A DNA stretch of 64,000 nucleotides from Tipula vernalis (Eukaryota; Arthropoda; Insecta; Diptera; Tipulidae). The stretch's first letter is position 1. Each line of letters starts with the position of its first letter. This document shows positions 37,071 to 50,369 of the stretch, one piece after another. Made by a program: the position numbers and the translations under genes. Under the pieces are notes generated by a model. The model was not told the DNA's origin, did no database searches, and saw only the letters and a list, made by a program, of their open reading frames with translations. The stretch is from contig OY282560.1 in the NCBI GenBank assembly GCA_958295665.1, positions 312,771,236-312,835,235 of the forward strand. Direction: 5' to 3'.

Positions 37071-37798
37071 CAATCATCGGAATCGGAGCACAATTGCCGG
37101 AGTTCGCTTTTTGGAGCTCTGACTTTTTGGTCTATAGTTCAGGTGATTTTCAATAAATTTGAATTTTCTCCAAAATGTGTAGAAATATTCGAACGATCCA
37201 AATGTCCGTTGGCACGATAATTACAGGGCTCAACGCCTATTGATAGAGGTATCAATCATCGGAATCGGAGCACAATTGCCGGAGTTCGCACTTTGGAGCA
37301 CTGACTTTTTGGTCTATATTTCAGGTGATTTTCAATAAATTTGAATTTTCTCCAAAATGTGTAGAAATATTCGAACGATCCAAATGTCCGTTGGCACGAT
37401 AATTACAGGGCTCAACGCCTATTGATAGAGGTATCAATCATCGGAATTGGAGCACAATTGCCGGAGTTCGCTTTTTGGAGCTCTGACTTTTTGGTCTATA
37501 GTTCAGGTGATTTTCAATAAATTTGAATTTTCTCCAAAATGTGTAGAAATATTCGAACGATCCAAATGTCCGTTGGCACGATAATTACAGGGCTCAACGC
37601 CTATTGATAGAGGTATCAATCATCGGAATCGGAGCACAATTGCCGGAGTTCGCTCTTTGGAGCTCTGACTTTTTGGTCTATAGTTCAGGTGATTTTCAAT
37701 CAATTTGAATTTTCTCCAAAATGTGTAGAAATATTCTAACGATCCAAATGTCCGTTGGCCCAATAATTACAGGGCTCAACGCCTATTGATAGAGGTAT

Positions 37799-37871
37799 CA
37801 ATCATATTCGAACGATCCAAATGTCCGTTGGCACGATAATTACAGGGCTCAACGCCTATTGATAGAGGTAT
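37799..37871 (+). repeat. Truncated satellite monomer, 73 bp (superunit B copy)
   Basis: It has the same 109-bp deletion as 22805 and 28440. It is the first monomer of the stretch that is copied at 58541. Confidence 0.94.
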
Positions 37872-38235
37872 CAATCATCGGAATCGGAGCACAATTGCCG
37901 GAGTTCGCTCTTTGGAGCTCTGACTTTTTGGTCTATAGTTAGGGTGATTTTCAATAAATATGAATTTTCTCCAAAATGTGTAGAAATATTCGAACGATCC
38001 AAATGTCCGTTGGCACGATAATTACAGGGCTCAACGCCTATTGATAGAGGTATCAATCATCGGAATCGGAGCACAATTGCCGGAGTTCGCTTTTTGGAGC
38101 TCTGACTTTTTGGTCTATAGTTCAGGTGATTTTCAATAAATTTGAATTTTCTCCAAAATGTGTAGAAATATTCGAACGATCCAAATGTCCGTTGGCACGA
38201 TAATTACAGGGCTCAACGCCTATTGATAGAGGTAT

Positions 38236-38397
38236 CAATCATCGGAATCGGAGCACAATTGCCGGAGTTCGCTCTTTGGAGCTCTGACTTTTTGGTCTAT
38301 AGTTCAGGTGATTTTCAATAAATTTGAATTTTCTCCAAAATGTGTAGAAATATTCGAACGATCCAAATGTCCGTTGGCACGATAATTACAGGACTAT
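38236..38397 (+). repeat. Truncated satellite monomer, 162 bp (superunit B copy)
   Basis: It has the same 20-bp deletion as 23242 and 28877, and the copy at 58978 lies 20,742 bp downstream. Confidence 0.94.
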
Positions 38398-40582
38398 CAA
38401 TCATCGGAATCGGAGCACAATTGCCGGAGTTCGCTCTTTGGAGCTCTGACTTTTTGGTCTATAGTTCAGGTGATTTTCAATAAATTTGAATTTTCTCCAA
38501 AATGTGTAGAAATATTCGAACGATCCAAATGTCCGTTGGCACGATAATTACAGGGCTCAACGCCTATTGATAGAGGTATCAATCATCGGAATCGGAGCAC
38601 AATTGCCGGAGTTCGCTTTTTGGAGCTCTGACTTTTTGGTCTATAGTTCAGGTGATTTTCAATAAATTTGAATTTTCTCCAAAATGTGTAGAAATATTCG
38701 AACGATCCAAATGTCCGTTGGCACGATAATTACAGGGCTCAACGCCTATTGATAGAGGTATCAATCATCGGAATCGGAGCACAATTGCCGGAGTTCGCAC
38801 TTTGGAGCACTGACTTTTTGGTCTATATTTCAGGTGATTTTCAATAAATTTGAATTTTTTTCCAAAATGTGTAGAAATATTCGAACGATCCAAATGTCCG
38901 TTGGCACGATAATTACAGGGCTCAACGCCTATTGATAGAGGTATCAATCATCGGAATCGGAGCACAATTGCCGGAGTTCGCTTTTTGGAGCTCTGACTTT
39001 TTGGTCTATAGTTCAGGTGATTTTCAATAAATTTGAATTTTCTCCAAAATGTGTAGAAATATTCGAACGATCCAAATGTCCGTTGGCACGATAATTACAG
39101 GGCTCAACGCCTATTGATAGAGGTATCAATCATCGGAATCGGAGCACAATTGCCGGAGTTCGCTCTTTGGAGCTCTGACTTTTTGGTCTATAGTTCAGGT
39201 GATTTTCAATAAATTTGAATTTTCTCCAAAATGTGTAGAAATATTCGAACGATCCAAATGTCCGTTGGCCCAATAATTACAGGGCTCAACGCCTATTGAT
39301 AGAGGTATCAATCATCGGAATCGGAGCACAATTGCCGGAGTTCGCTCTTTGGAGCTCTGACTTTTTGGTCTATAGTTCAGGTGATTTTCAATAAATTTGA
39401 ATTTTCTCCAAAATGTGTAGAAATATTCGAACGATCCAAATGTCCGTTGGCACGATAATTACAGGGCTCAACGCCTATTGATAGAGGTATCAATCATCGG
39501 AATCGGAGCACAATTGCCGGAGTTCGCTCTTTGGAGCTCTGACTTTTTGGTCTATATTTCAGGTGATTTTCAATAAATTTGAATTTTCGCCAAAATGTGT
39601 AGAAATATTCGAACGATCCAAATGTCCGTTGGCACGATAGTTACAGGGCTCAACGCCTATTGATAGAGGTATCAATCATCGGAATCGGAGCACAATTGCC
39701 GGAGTTCGCTTTTTGGAGCTCTGACTTTTTGGTCTATAGTTCAGGTGATTTTTAATAAATTTGAATTTTCTCCAAAATGTGTAGAAATATTCGAACGATC
39801 CAAATGTCCGTTGGCACGATAATTACAGGGCTCAACGCCTATTGATAGAGGTATCAATCATCGGCATCGGAGCACAATTGCCGGAGTTCGCTCTTTGGAG
39901 CTCTGACTTTTTGGTCTATAGTTCAGGTGATTTTCAATAAATTTGAATTTTCTCCAAAATGTATAGAAATATTTGAACGATCCAAATGTCCGTTGGCACG
40001 ATAATTACAGGGCTCAACGCCTATTGATAGAGGTATCAATCATCGGAATCGGAGCACAATTGCCGGAGTTCGCTTTTTGGAGCTCTGACATTTTGGTCTA
40101 TAGTTCAGGTGATTTTCAATAAATTTGAATTTTCTCCAAAATGTGTAGAAATATTCGAACGATCCAAATGTCCGTTGGCACGATAATTACAGGGCTCAAC
40201 GCCTATTGATGGAGGTATCAATCATCGGAATCGGAGCACAATTGCCGGAGTTCGCTCTTTGGAGCTCTGACTTTTTGGTCTATCGTTCAGGTGATTTTCA
40301 ATAAATTTGAATTTTCTCCAAAATGTGTAGAAATATTCGAACGATCGAAATGTCCGTTGGTACGATAATTACAGGGCTCAACGCCTATTGATAGAGGTCT
40401 CAATCATTGGAATCGGAGCACAATTGCCGGAGTTCACTCTTTGGAGCTCTGACTCTTTGGTCTATAGTTCAGGTGATTTTCAATAAATTTGAATTTTCTC
40501 CAAAATGTGTAGAAATATTCGAACGATCCAAATGTCCGTTGGCACGATAATTACAGGGCTCAACGCCTATTGATAAAGGAAG

Positions 40583-42534
40583 AGTTTTTGGTCTATAGTT
40601 CAGGTGATTTTCAATAAATTTGAATTTTCTCCAAAATGTGTAGAAATATTCGAACGATCCAAATGTCCGTTGGCACGATAATTACAGGGCTCAACGCCTA
40701 TTGATAGAGGTATCAATCATCGGAATCGGAGCACAATTGCCGGAGTTCGCTTTTTGGAGCTCTGACTTTTTGGTCTATAGTTCAGGTGATTTTCAATAAA
40801 TTTGAATTTTCTCCAAAATGTGTAGAAATATTCGAACGATCCAAATGTCCGTTGGCACGATAATTACAGGGCTCAACGCCTATTGTTCGAGGTATCAATC
40901 ATCGGAATCGGAGCACAATTGCCGGAGTTCGCTTTTTGGAGTTCTGACTTTTTGGTCTATAGTTCAGGTGATTTTCAATAAATTTGAATTTTCTCCAAAA
41001 TGTGTAGAAATATTCGAACGATCCAAATGTCCGTTGGCACGATAATTACAGGGCTCAACGCCTATTGATAGAGGTATCAATCATCGGCATCGGAGCACAA
41101 TTGCCGGAGTTCGCTTTTTGGAGCTCTGACTTTTTGGTCTATAGTTCAGGTGATTTTCAATAAATTTGAATTTTCTCCAAAATGTGTAGAAATATTCGAA
41201 CGATCCAAATGTCCGTTGACACGATAATTACAGGGCTCAATGCCTATTGATAGAGGTATCAATCATCGGCATCGGAGCACAATTGCCGGAGTTCGCTCTT
41301 TGGAGCTCTGACTTTTTGGTCTATAGTTCAGGTGATTTTCAATAAATTTGAATTTTCTCCAAAATGTGTAGAAATATTCGAACGATCCAAATGTCCGTTG
41401 GCACGATAATTACAGGGCTCAACGCCTATTGACAGAGGTATCAATCATCGGAATCGGAGCACAATTGCCGGAGTTCGCTCTTTGGAGCTCTGACTTTTTG
41501 GTCTATAGTTCAGGTGATTTTCAATAAATTTGAATTTTCTCCAAAATGTGTAGAAATATTCGAATGATCCAAATGTCCGTTGGCACGATAATTACAGGGC
41601 TCAACGCCTATTGATAGAGGTATCAATCATCGGCATCGGAGCGCAATTGCCGGAGTTCGCTCTTTGGAGCTCTGACTTTTTGGTCTATAGTTCAGGTGAT
41701 TTTCAATAAATTTGAATTTTCTCCAAAATGTGTAGAAATATTCGAACGATCCAAATGTCCGTTGGCACGATAATTACAGGGCTCAACGCCTATTGATAGA
41801 GGTATCAATCATCGGCATCGGAGCACAATTGCCGGAGTTCGCTTTTTTGGAGCTCTGACTTTTTGGTCTATAGTTCAGGTGATTTTCAATAAATTTGAAT
41901 TTTCTCCAAAATGTGTAGAAATATTCGAACGATCCAAATGTCCGTTGGCACGATAATTACAGGGCTCAACGCCTATTGATAGAGGTATCAATCATCGGAA
42001 TCGGAGCACAATTGCCGGAGTTCGCTCTTTGAAGCTCTGACTTTTTGGTCTATAGTTCGGGTGATTTTCAATAAATTTGAATTTTCTCCAAAATGTGTAG
42101 AAATATTCGAACGATCCAAATGTCCGTTGGCACGATAATTACAGGGCTCAACGCCTATTGATAGAGGTATCAATCATCGGAATCGGAGCACAATTGCCGG
42201 AGTTCGCTCTTTGGAGCTCTGACTTTTTGGTCTATCGTTCAGGTGATTTTCAATAAATTTGAATTTTCTCCAAAATGTGTAGAAATATTCGAACGATCCA
42301 AATGTCCGTTGGCACGATAATTACAGGGCTCAACGCCTATTGATAGAGGTCTCAATCATTGGAATCGGAGCACAATTGCCGGAGTTCACTCTTTGGAGCT
42401 CTGACTCTTTGGTCTATAGTTCAGGTGATTTTCAATAAATTTGAATTTTCTCCAAAATGTGTAGAAATATTAAAACGATCCAAATGTCCGTTGGCACGAT
42501 AATTACAGGGCTCAACGCCTATTGATAAAGGAAG
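40583..42534 (+). repeat. 1952-bp, 11-monomer higher-order repeat (superunit B)
   Basis: This runs between the 131-bp marker monomers at 40583-40713 and 42535-42665. Its variant order equals that of 32318-34269, at offset 8,265. Confidence 0.93.
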
Positions 42535-42665
42535 AGTTTTTGGTCTATAGTTCAGGTGATTTTCAATAAATTTGAATTTTCTCCAAAATGTGTAGAAATA
42601 TTCGAACGATCCAAATGTCCGTTGGCACGATAATTACAGGGCTCAACGCCTATTGATAGAGGTAT
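42535..42665 (+). repeat. 131-bp marker monomer (superunit B, second)
   Basis: It has the AAGAG scar. The 11-mer it begins keeps the expected variant order through the TTTGAAGC monomer near 43.8 kb and then departs. Confidence 0.94.
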
Positions 42666-45033
42666 CAATCATCGGAATCGGAGCACAATTGCCGGAGTTC
42701 GCTTTTTGGAGTTCTGACTTTTTGGTCTATAGTTCAGGTGATTTTCAATAAATTTGAATTTTCTCAAAAATGTGTAGAAATATTCGAACGATCCAAATGT
42801 CCGTTGGCACGATAATTACAGGGCTCAACGCCTATTGATAGAGGTATCAATCATCGGCATCGGAGCACAATTGCCGGAGTTCGCTCTTTGGAGCTCTGAC
42901 TTTTTGGTCTATAGTTCAGGTGATTTTCAATAAATTTGAATTTTCTCCAAAATGTGTAGAAATATTCGAACGATCCAAATGTCCGTTGACACGATAATTA
43001 CAGGGCTCAATGCCTATTGATAGAGGTATCAATCATCGGCATCGGAGCACAATTGCCGGAGTTCGCTCTTTGGAGCTCTGACTTTTTGGTCTATAGTTCA
43101 GGTGATTTTCAATAAATTTTAATTTTCTCCAAAATGTGTAGAAATATTCGAACGATCCAAATGTCCGTTGGCACGATAATTACAGGGCTCAACGCCTATT
43201 GACAGAGGTATCAATCATCGGAATCGGAGCACAATTGCCGGAGTTCGCTTTTTGGAGCTCTGACTTTTTGGTCTATAGTTCAGATGATTTTCAATAAATT
43301 TAAATTTTCTCCAAAATGTGTAGAAATATTCGAACGATCCAAATGTCCGTTGGCACGATAATTACAGGGCTCAACGCCTATTGATAGAGGTATCAATCAT
43401 CGGCATCGGAGCGCAATTGCCGGAGTTCGCTCTTTGGAGCTCTGACTTTTTGGTCTATAGTTCAGGTGATTTTCAATAAATTTGAATTTTCTCCAAAATG
43501 TGTAGAAATATTCGAACGATCCAAATGTCCGTTGGCACGATAATTACAGGGCTCAACGCCTATTGATAGAGGTATCAATCATCGGCATCGGAGCACAATT
43601 GCCGGAGTTCGCTTTTTTGGAGCTCTGACTTTTTGGTCTATAGTTCAGGTGATTTTCAATAAATTTGAATTTTCTCCAAAATGTGTAGAAATATTCGAAC
43701 GATCCAAATGTCCGTTGGCACGATAATTACAGGGCTCAACGCCTATTGATAGAGGTATCAATCATCGGAATCGGAGCACAATTGCCGGAGTTCGCTCTTT
43801 GAAGCTCTGACTTTTTGGTCTATAGTTCAGGTGATTTTCAATAAATTTGAATTTTCTCCAAAATGTGTAGAAATATTCGAACGATCCAAATGTCCGTTGG
43901 CACGATAATTACAGGGCTCAACGCCTATTGATAGAGGTATCAATCATCGGAATCGGAGCACAATTGCCGGAGTTCGCTTTTTGGAGCTCTGACTTTTTGG
44001 TCTACAGCTCAGGTGATTTTCAATAAATTTGAATTTTCTCCAAAATGTGTAGAAATATTCGAACGATCCAAATGTCCGTTGGCACGATAATTACAGGGCT
44101 CAACGCCTATTGATAGAGGTATCAATCATCGGAATCGGAGCACAATTGCCGGAGTTGGCTCTTTAGAGCTCTGACTTTTTGGTCCTATCGTTCAGGTGAT
44201 TTTCAATAAATTTGAATTTTCTCCAAAATGTGTAGAAATATTCGAACGATCCAAATGTCCGTTGGCACGATAATTACAGGGCTCAACGCCTATTGATAGA
44301 GGTATCAATCATCGGAATCGGAGCACAATTCCCGGAGTTTGCTTTTTGGAGCTCTGACTTTTTGGTCTATAGTTCAGGTGATTTTCAATAAATTTGAATT
44401 TTCTCCAAAATGTGTAGAAATATTCGAACGATCCAAATGTCCGTTGGCACGATAATTACAGGGCTCAACGCCTATTGATAGAGGTATCAATCATCGGAAT
44501 CGGAGCACAATTGCCGGAGTTCGCTTTTTGGAGCTCTGACTTTTTGGTCTATAGTTCAGGTGATTTTCAATAAATTTGAATTTTCTCCAAAATGTGTAGA
44601 AATATTCGAACGATCCAAATGTCCGTTGGCACGATAATTAGAGGGCTCAACGCCTATTGATAGAGGTATCAATCATCGGCATCGGAGCACAATTGCCGGA
44701 GTTCGCTCTTTGGAGCTCTGACTTTTTGGTCTATAGTTCAGGTGATTTTCAATAAATTTGAATTTTCTCCAAAATGTGTAGAAATATTCGAACGATCCAA
44801 ATGTCCGTTGACACGATAATTACAGGGCTCAATGCCTATTGATAGAGGTATCAATCATCGGCATCGGAGCACAATTGCCGGAGTTCGCTCTTTGGAGCTC
44901 TGACTTTTTGGTCTATAGTTCAGGTGATTTTCAATAAATTTGAATTTTCTCCAAAATGTGTAGAAATATTCGAACGATCCAAATGTCCGTTGGCACGATA
45001 ATTACAGGGCTCAACGCCTATTGATAAAGGAAG

Positions 45034-45164
45034 AGTTTTTGGTCTATAGTTCAGGTGATTTTCAATAAATTTGAATTTTCTCCAAAATGTGTAGAAATAT
45101 TCGAACGATCCAAATGTCCGTTGGCACGATAATTGCAGGGCTCAACGCCTATTGATAGAGGTAT
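45034..45164 (+). repeat. 131-bp marker monomer (45 kb)
   Basis: It has the AAGAG scar, 2499 bp after the marker at 42535. That is not the 1952-bp spacing, so the 11-mer is rearranged here. Confidence 0.93.
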
Positions 45165-45892
45165 CAATCATCGGAATCGGAGCACAATTGCCGGAGTTTG
45201 CTTTTTGGAGCTCTGACTTTTTGGTCTATAGTTCAGGTGATTTTCAATAAATTTGAATTTTCTCCAAAATGTGTAGAAATATTCGAACGATCCAAATGTC
45301 CGTTGGCACGATAATTACAGGGCTCAACGCCTATTGATAGAGGTATCAATCATCGGAATCGGAGCACAATTGCCGGAGTTCGCTTTTTGGAGCTCTGACT
45401 TTTTGGTCTATAGTTCAGGTGATTTTCAATAAATTTGAATTTTCTCCAAAATGTGTAGAAATATTCGAACGATCCAAATGTCCGTTGGCACGATAATTAC
45501 AGGGCTCAACGCCTATTGATAGAGGTATCAATCATCGGAATCGGAGCACAATTGCCGGAGTTCGCTTTTTGGAGTTCTGACTTTTTGGTCTATAGTTCAG
45601 GTGATTTTCAATAAATTTGAATTTTCTCCAAAATGTGTAGAAATATTCGAACGATCCAAATGTCCGTTGGCACGATAATTACAGGGCTCAACGCCTATTG
45701 ATAGAGGTATCAATCATCGGCATCGGAGCACAATTGCCGGAGTTCGCTCTTTGGAGCTCTGACTTTTTGGTCTATAGTTCAGGTGATTTTCAATAAATTT
45801 GAATTTTCTCCAAAATGTGTAGAAATATTCGAACGATCCAAATGTCCGTTGACACGATAATTACAGGGCTCAATGCCTATTGATATAGGTAT

Positions 45893-46054
45893 CAATCATC
45901 GGCATCGGAGCACAATTGCCGGAGTTCGCTCTTTGGAGCTCTGACTTTTTGGTCTATAGTTCAGGTGATTTTCAATAAATTTGAATTTTCTCCAAAATGT
46001 GTAGAAATATTCGAACGATCCAAATGTCCGTTGACACGATAATTACAGGACTAT
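45893..46054 (+). repeat. Truncated satellite monomer, 162 bp (45.9 kb)
   Basis: The CAGGACTATCAATC junction occurs here without its usual 73-bp partner. It directly follows GTTGACACG variants of the 11-mer, so two modules have been recombined. Confidence 0.92.
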
Positions 46055-47517
46055 CAATCATCGGAATCGGAGCACAATTGCCGGAGTTCGCTCTTTGGAG
46101 CTCTGACTTTTTGGTCTATAGTTCAGGTGATTTTCAATAAATTTGAATTTTCTCCAAAATGTGTAGAAATATTCGAACGATCCAAATGTCCGTTGGCACG
46201 ATAATTACAGGGCTCAACGCCTATTGATAGAGGTATCAATCATCGGCATCAAAAGCGCAATAGCCGGAGTTCGCTCTTTGGAGCTCTGACTTTTTGGTCT
46301 ATAGTTCAGGTGATTTTCAATAAATTTGAATTTTCTCAAAAATGTGTAGAAATATTCGAACGATCCAAATGTCCGTTGGCACGATAATTACAGGGCTCAA
46401 CGCCTATTGATAGAGGTATCAATCATCGGAATCGGAGCACAATTGCCGGAGTTCGCTCTTTGAAGCTCTGACTTTTTGGTCTATAGTTCGGGTGATTTTC
46501 AATAAATTTGAATTTTCTCCAAAATGTGTAGAAATATTCGAACGATCTAAATGTCCGTTGGCACGATAATTACAGGGCTCAACGCCTATTGATAGAGGTA
46601 TCAATCATCGGAATCGGAGCACAATTGCCGGAGTTCGCTTTTTGGAGCTCTGACTGGTCTACAGCTTAGGTGATTTTCAATAAATTTGAATTTTCTCCAA
46701 AATGTGTAGAAATATTCGAACGATCCAAATGTCCGTTGGCACGATAGTTACAGGGCTCAACGCCTATTGATAGAGGTATCAATCATCGGAATCGGAGCAC
46801 AATTGCCGGAGTTCGCTCTTTGGAGCTCTGACTTTTTGGTCTATAGTTCAGGTGATTTTCAATCAATTTGAATTTTTTCCAAAATGTGTAGAAATATTCG
46901 AACGATCCAAATGTCCGTTGGCACGATAATTACAGGGCTCAACGCCTATTGATAGAGGTATCAATCATCGGCATCGGAGCACAATTGCCGGAGTTCGCTC
47001 TTTGGAGCTCTGACTTTTTGGTCTATAGTTCAGGTGATTTTCAATAAATTTGAATTTTCTCCAAAATGTGTAGAAATATTCGAACGATCCAAATGTCCGT
47101 TGGCACGATAATTACAGGGCTTAACGCCTATTGATAGAGGTATCAATCATCGGAATCGGAGCATAATTGCCGGAGTTCGCTCTTTGGAGCTCTGACTTTT
47201 TGGTCTATAGTTCAGGTGATTTTCAATAAATTTGAATTTTCTCCAAAATGTGTAGAAATATTCGAACGATCCAAATGTCCGTTGGCACGATAATTACAGG
47301 GCTCAACGCCTATTGATAGAGGTCTCAATCATTGGAATCGGAGCACAATTGCCGGAGTTCACTCTTTGGAGCTCTGACTCTTTGGTCTATAGTTCAGGTG
47401 ATTTTCAATAAATTTGAATTTTCGCCAAAATGTGTAGAAATATTCGAACGATCCAAATGTCCGTTGGCACGATAATTACAGGGCTCAACGCCTATTGATA
47501 GAGTAAGAGTTTTTGGT

Positions 47518-47648
47518 GTATAGTTCAGGTGATTTTCAATAAATTTGAATTTTCTCCAAAATGTGTAGAAATATTCGAACGATCCAAATGTCCGTTGGCA
47601 CGATAATTACAGGGCTCAACGCCTATTGATAGAGGTATCAATCATCGG
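47518..47648 (+). repeat. 131-bp marker monomer, variant (GAGTAAGAG)
   Basis: The scar reads GATAGAGTAAGAG in place of GATAAAGGAAGAG and is followed by TTGGTGTATAG. It is 2484 bp after the previous marker. The TTGGTGTATAG change also marks the copy at 61325. Confidence 0.9.
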
Positions 47649-50369
47649 AATCGGAGCACAATTGCCGGAGTTCGCTTTTTGGAGCTCTGACTTTTTGGTC
47701 TATAGTTCAGGTGATTTTCAATAAATTTGAATTTTCTCCAAAATGTGTAGAAATATTTGAACGATCCAAATGTCCGTTGGCACGATAATTACAGGGCTCA
47801 ACGCCTATTGATAGAGGTATCAATCATCGGCATCGGAGCACAATTGCCGGAGTTCGCTCTTTGGAGCTCTGACTTTTTGGTCTATAGTTCAGGTGATTTT
47901 CAATAAATTTGAATTTTCTCCAAAATGTGTAGAAATATTCGAACGATCCAAATGTCCGTTGACACGATAATTACAGGGCTCAACGCCTATTGATAGAGGT
48001 ATCAATCATCTGCATCGGAGCACAATTGCCGGAGTTCGCTCTTTGGAGCTCTGACTTTTTGGTCTATAGTTCAGGTGATTTTCAATAAATTTGAATTTTC
48101 TCCAAAATGTGTAGAAATATTCGAACGATCCAAATGTCCGTTGGCACGATAATTACAGGGCTCAACGCCTATTGACAGAGGTATCAATCATCGGAATCGG
48201 AGCACAATTGCCGGAGTTCGCTCTTTGGAGCTCTGACTTTTTGGTCTATAGTTCAGGTAATTTTCAATAAATTTTAATTTTCTCCAAAATGTGTAGATAT
48301 ATTCGAACGATCCAAATGTCCGTTGGCACGATAATTACAGGGCTCAACGCCTATTGATAGAGGTATCAATCATCGGCATCGGAGCACAATTGCCGGAGTT
48401 CGCTTTTTTGGAGCTCTGACTTTTTGGTCTATAGTTCAGGTGATTTTCAATAAATTTGAATTTTCTCCAAAATGTGTAGAAATATTCGAACGATCCAAAT
48501 GTCCGTTGGCACGATAATTACAGGGCTCAACGCCTATTGATAGAGGTATCAATCATCGGAATCGGAGCACAATTGCCGGAGTTCGCTCTTTGGAGCTCTG
48601 ACTTTTTGGTCTATAGTTCGGGTGATTTTCAATAAATTTGAATTTTCTCCAAAATGTGTAGAAATATTCGAACGATCCAAATGTCCGTTGGCACGATAAT
48701 TACAGGGCTCAACGCCTATTGATAGAGGTATCAATCATCGGAATCGGAGCACAATTGCCGGAGTTCGCTTTCTGGAGCTCTGACTTTTTGGTCTATAGCT
48801 CAGGTGATTTTCAATAAATTTGAATTTTCTCCAAAATGTGTAGAAATATTCGAACGATCCAAATGTCCGTTGGCACGATAATTACAGGGCTCAACGCCTA
48901 TTGATAGAGGTCTCAATCATCGGAATCGGAGCACAATTGCCGGAGTTCGCTTTTTGGAGCTCTGACTTTTTGGTCTATAGTTCAGGTGATTTTCAATAAA
49001 TTTGAATTTTCTCCAAAATGTGTAGAAATATTCGAACGATCCAAATGTCCGTTGGCACGATAATTACAGGGCTCAACGCCTATTGATAGAGGTATCAGTC
49101 ATCGGCATCGGAGCACAATTGCCGGAGTTCGCTCTTTGGAGCTCTGACTTTTTGGTCTATAGTTCAGGTGATTTTCAATAAATTTGAATTTTCTCCAAAA
49201 TGTGTAGAAATATTCGAACGATCCAAATGTCCGTTGGCACGATAATTACAGGGCTCAACGCCTATTGATAGAGGTATCAATCATCGGCATCGGAGCACAA
49301 TTGCCGGAGTTTGCTCTTTGGAGCTCTGACTTTTTGGTCTATAGTTCAGGTGATTTTCAATAAATTTGAATTTTCTCCAAAATGTGTAGAAATATTCGAA
49401 CGATCCAAATGTCCGTTGGCACGATAATTACAGGGCTCAACTCCTATTGATAGAGGTATCAATCATCGGAATCGGAGCACAATTGCCGGAGTTCGCTTTT
49501 TGGAGCTCTGACTTTTTGGTCTATAGTTCAGGTGATTTTCAATAAATTTGAATTTTCTCCAAAATGTGTAGAAATATTCGAACGATCCAAATGTCCGTCG
49601 GCACGATAATTACAGGGCTCAACGCCTATTGATAGGGGTATCAATCATCGGAATCGGAGCACAATTGCCGGAGTTCGCTTTTTGGAGCTCTGACTTTTTG
49701 GTCTATAGTTCAGGTGATTTTCAATAAATTTGAATTTTCTCCAAAATGTGTAGAAATATTCGAACGATCCAAATGTCCGTTGGTACGATAATTACAGGGC
49801 TCAACGCCTATTGATAGAGGTATCAATCATCGGAATCGGAGCACAATTGCCGGAGTTCGCTTTTTGGAGCTCTGACTTTTTGGTCTATAGTTCAGGTGAT
49901 TTTCAATAAATTTGAATATTCTCCAAAATGTGTAGAAATATTCGAACGATCCAAATGTCCGTTGGCACGATAATTACAGGGCTCAACGCCTATTGATAGA
50001 GGTATCAATCATCGGAATCGGAGCACAATTGCCGAAGTTCGCTTTTTGGAGCTGTGACTTTTTGGTCTATAGTTCAGGTGATTTTCAATAAATTTGAATT
50101 TTCTCCAAAATGTGTAGAAATATTCGAACGATCCAGATGTCCGTTGGCACGATAATTACAGGGCTCAACGCCTATTGATAGAGGTATCAATCATCGGAAT
50201 CGGAGCACAATTGCCGGAGTTCGCTTTTTGGAGCTCTGACTTTTTGGTCTATAGTTCAGGTGATTTTCAATAAATTTGAATTTTCTCCAAAATGTGTAGA
50301 AATATTCGAACGATCCAAATGTCCGTTGGCACGATAATTACAGGGCTCAACGCCTATTGATAGAGGTAT

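Larger units (their letters stand above)
34947..43211 (+). repeat. Superunit B, 8,265 bp (long higher-order repeat)
   Basis: This is the second version of superunit A. It lacks one 728-bp 4-mer, one 911-bp 5-mer and one 183-bp monomer, which accounts exactly for 10,087 - 8,265 = 1,822 bp. It carries the 121-bp (36950), 73-bp (37799), 162-bp (38236) and 131-bp (40583) truncated monomers in the same order. The second 11-mer begun at 42535 continues past the unit to about 43.95 kb. The part from 37799 onward recurs at 58541. Confidence 0.92.
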
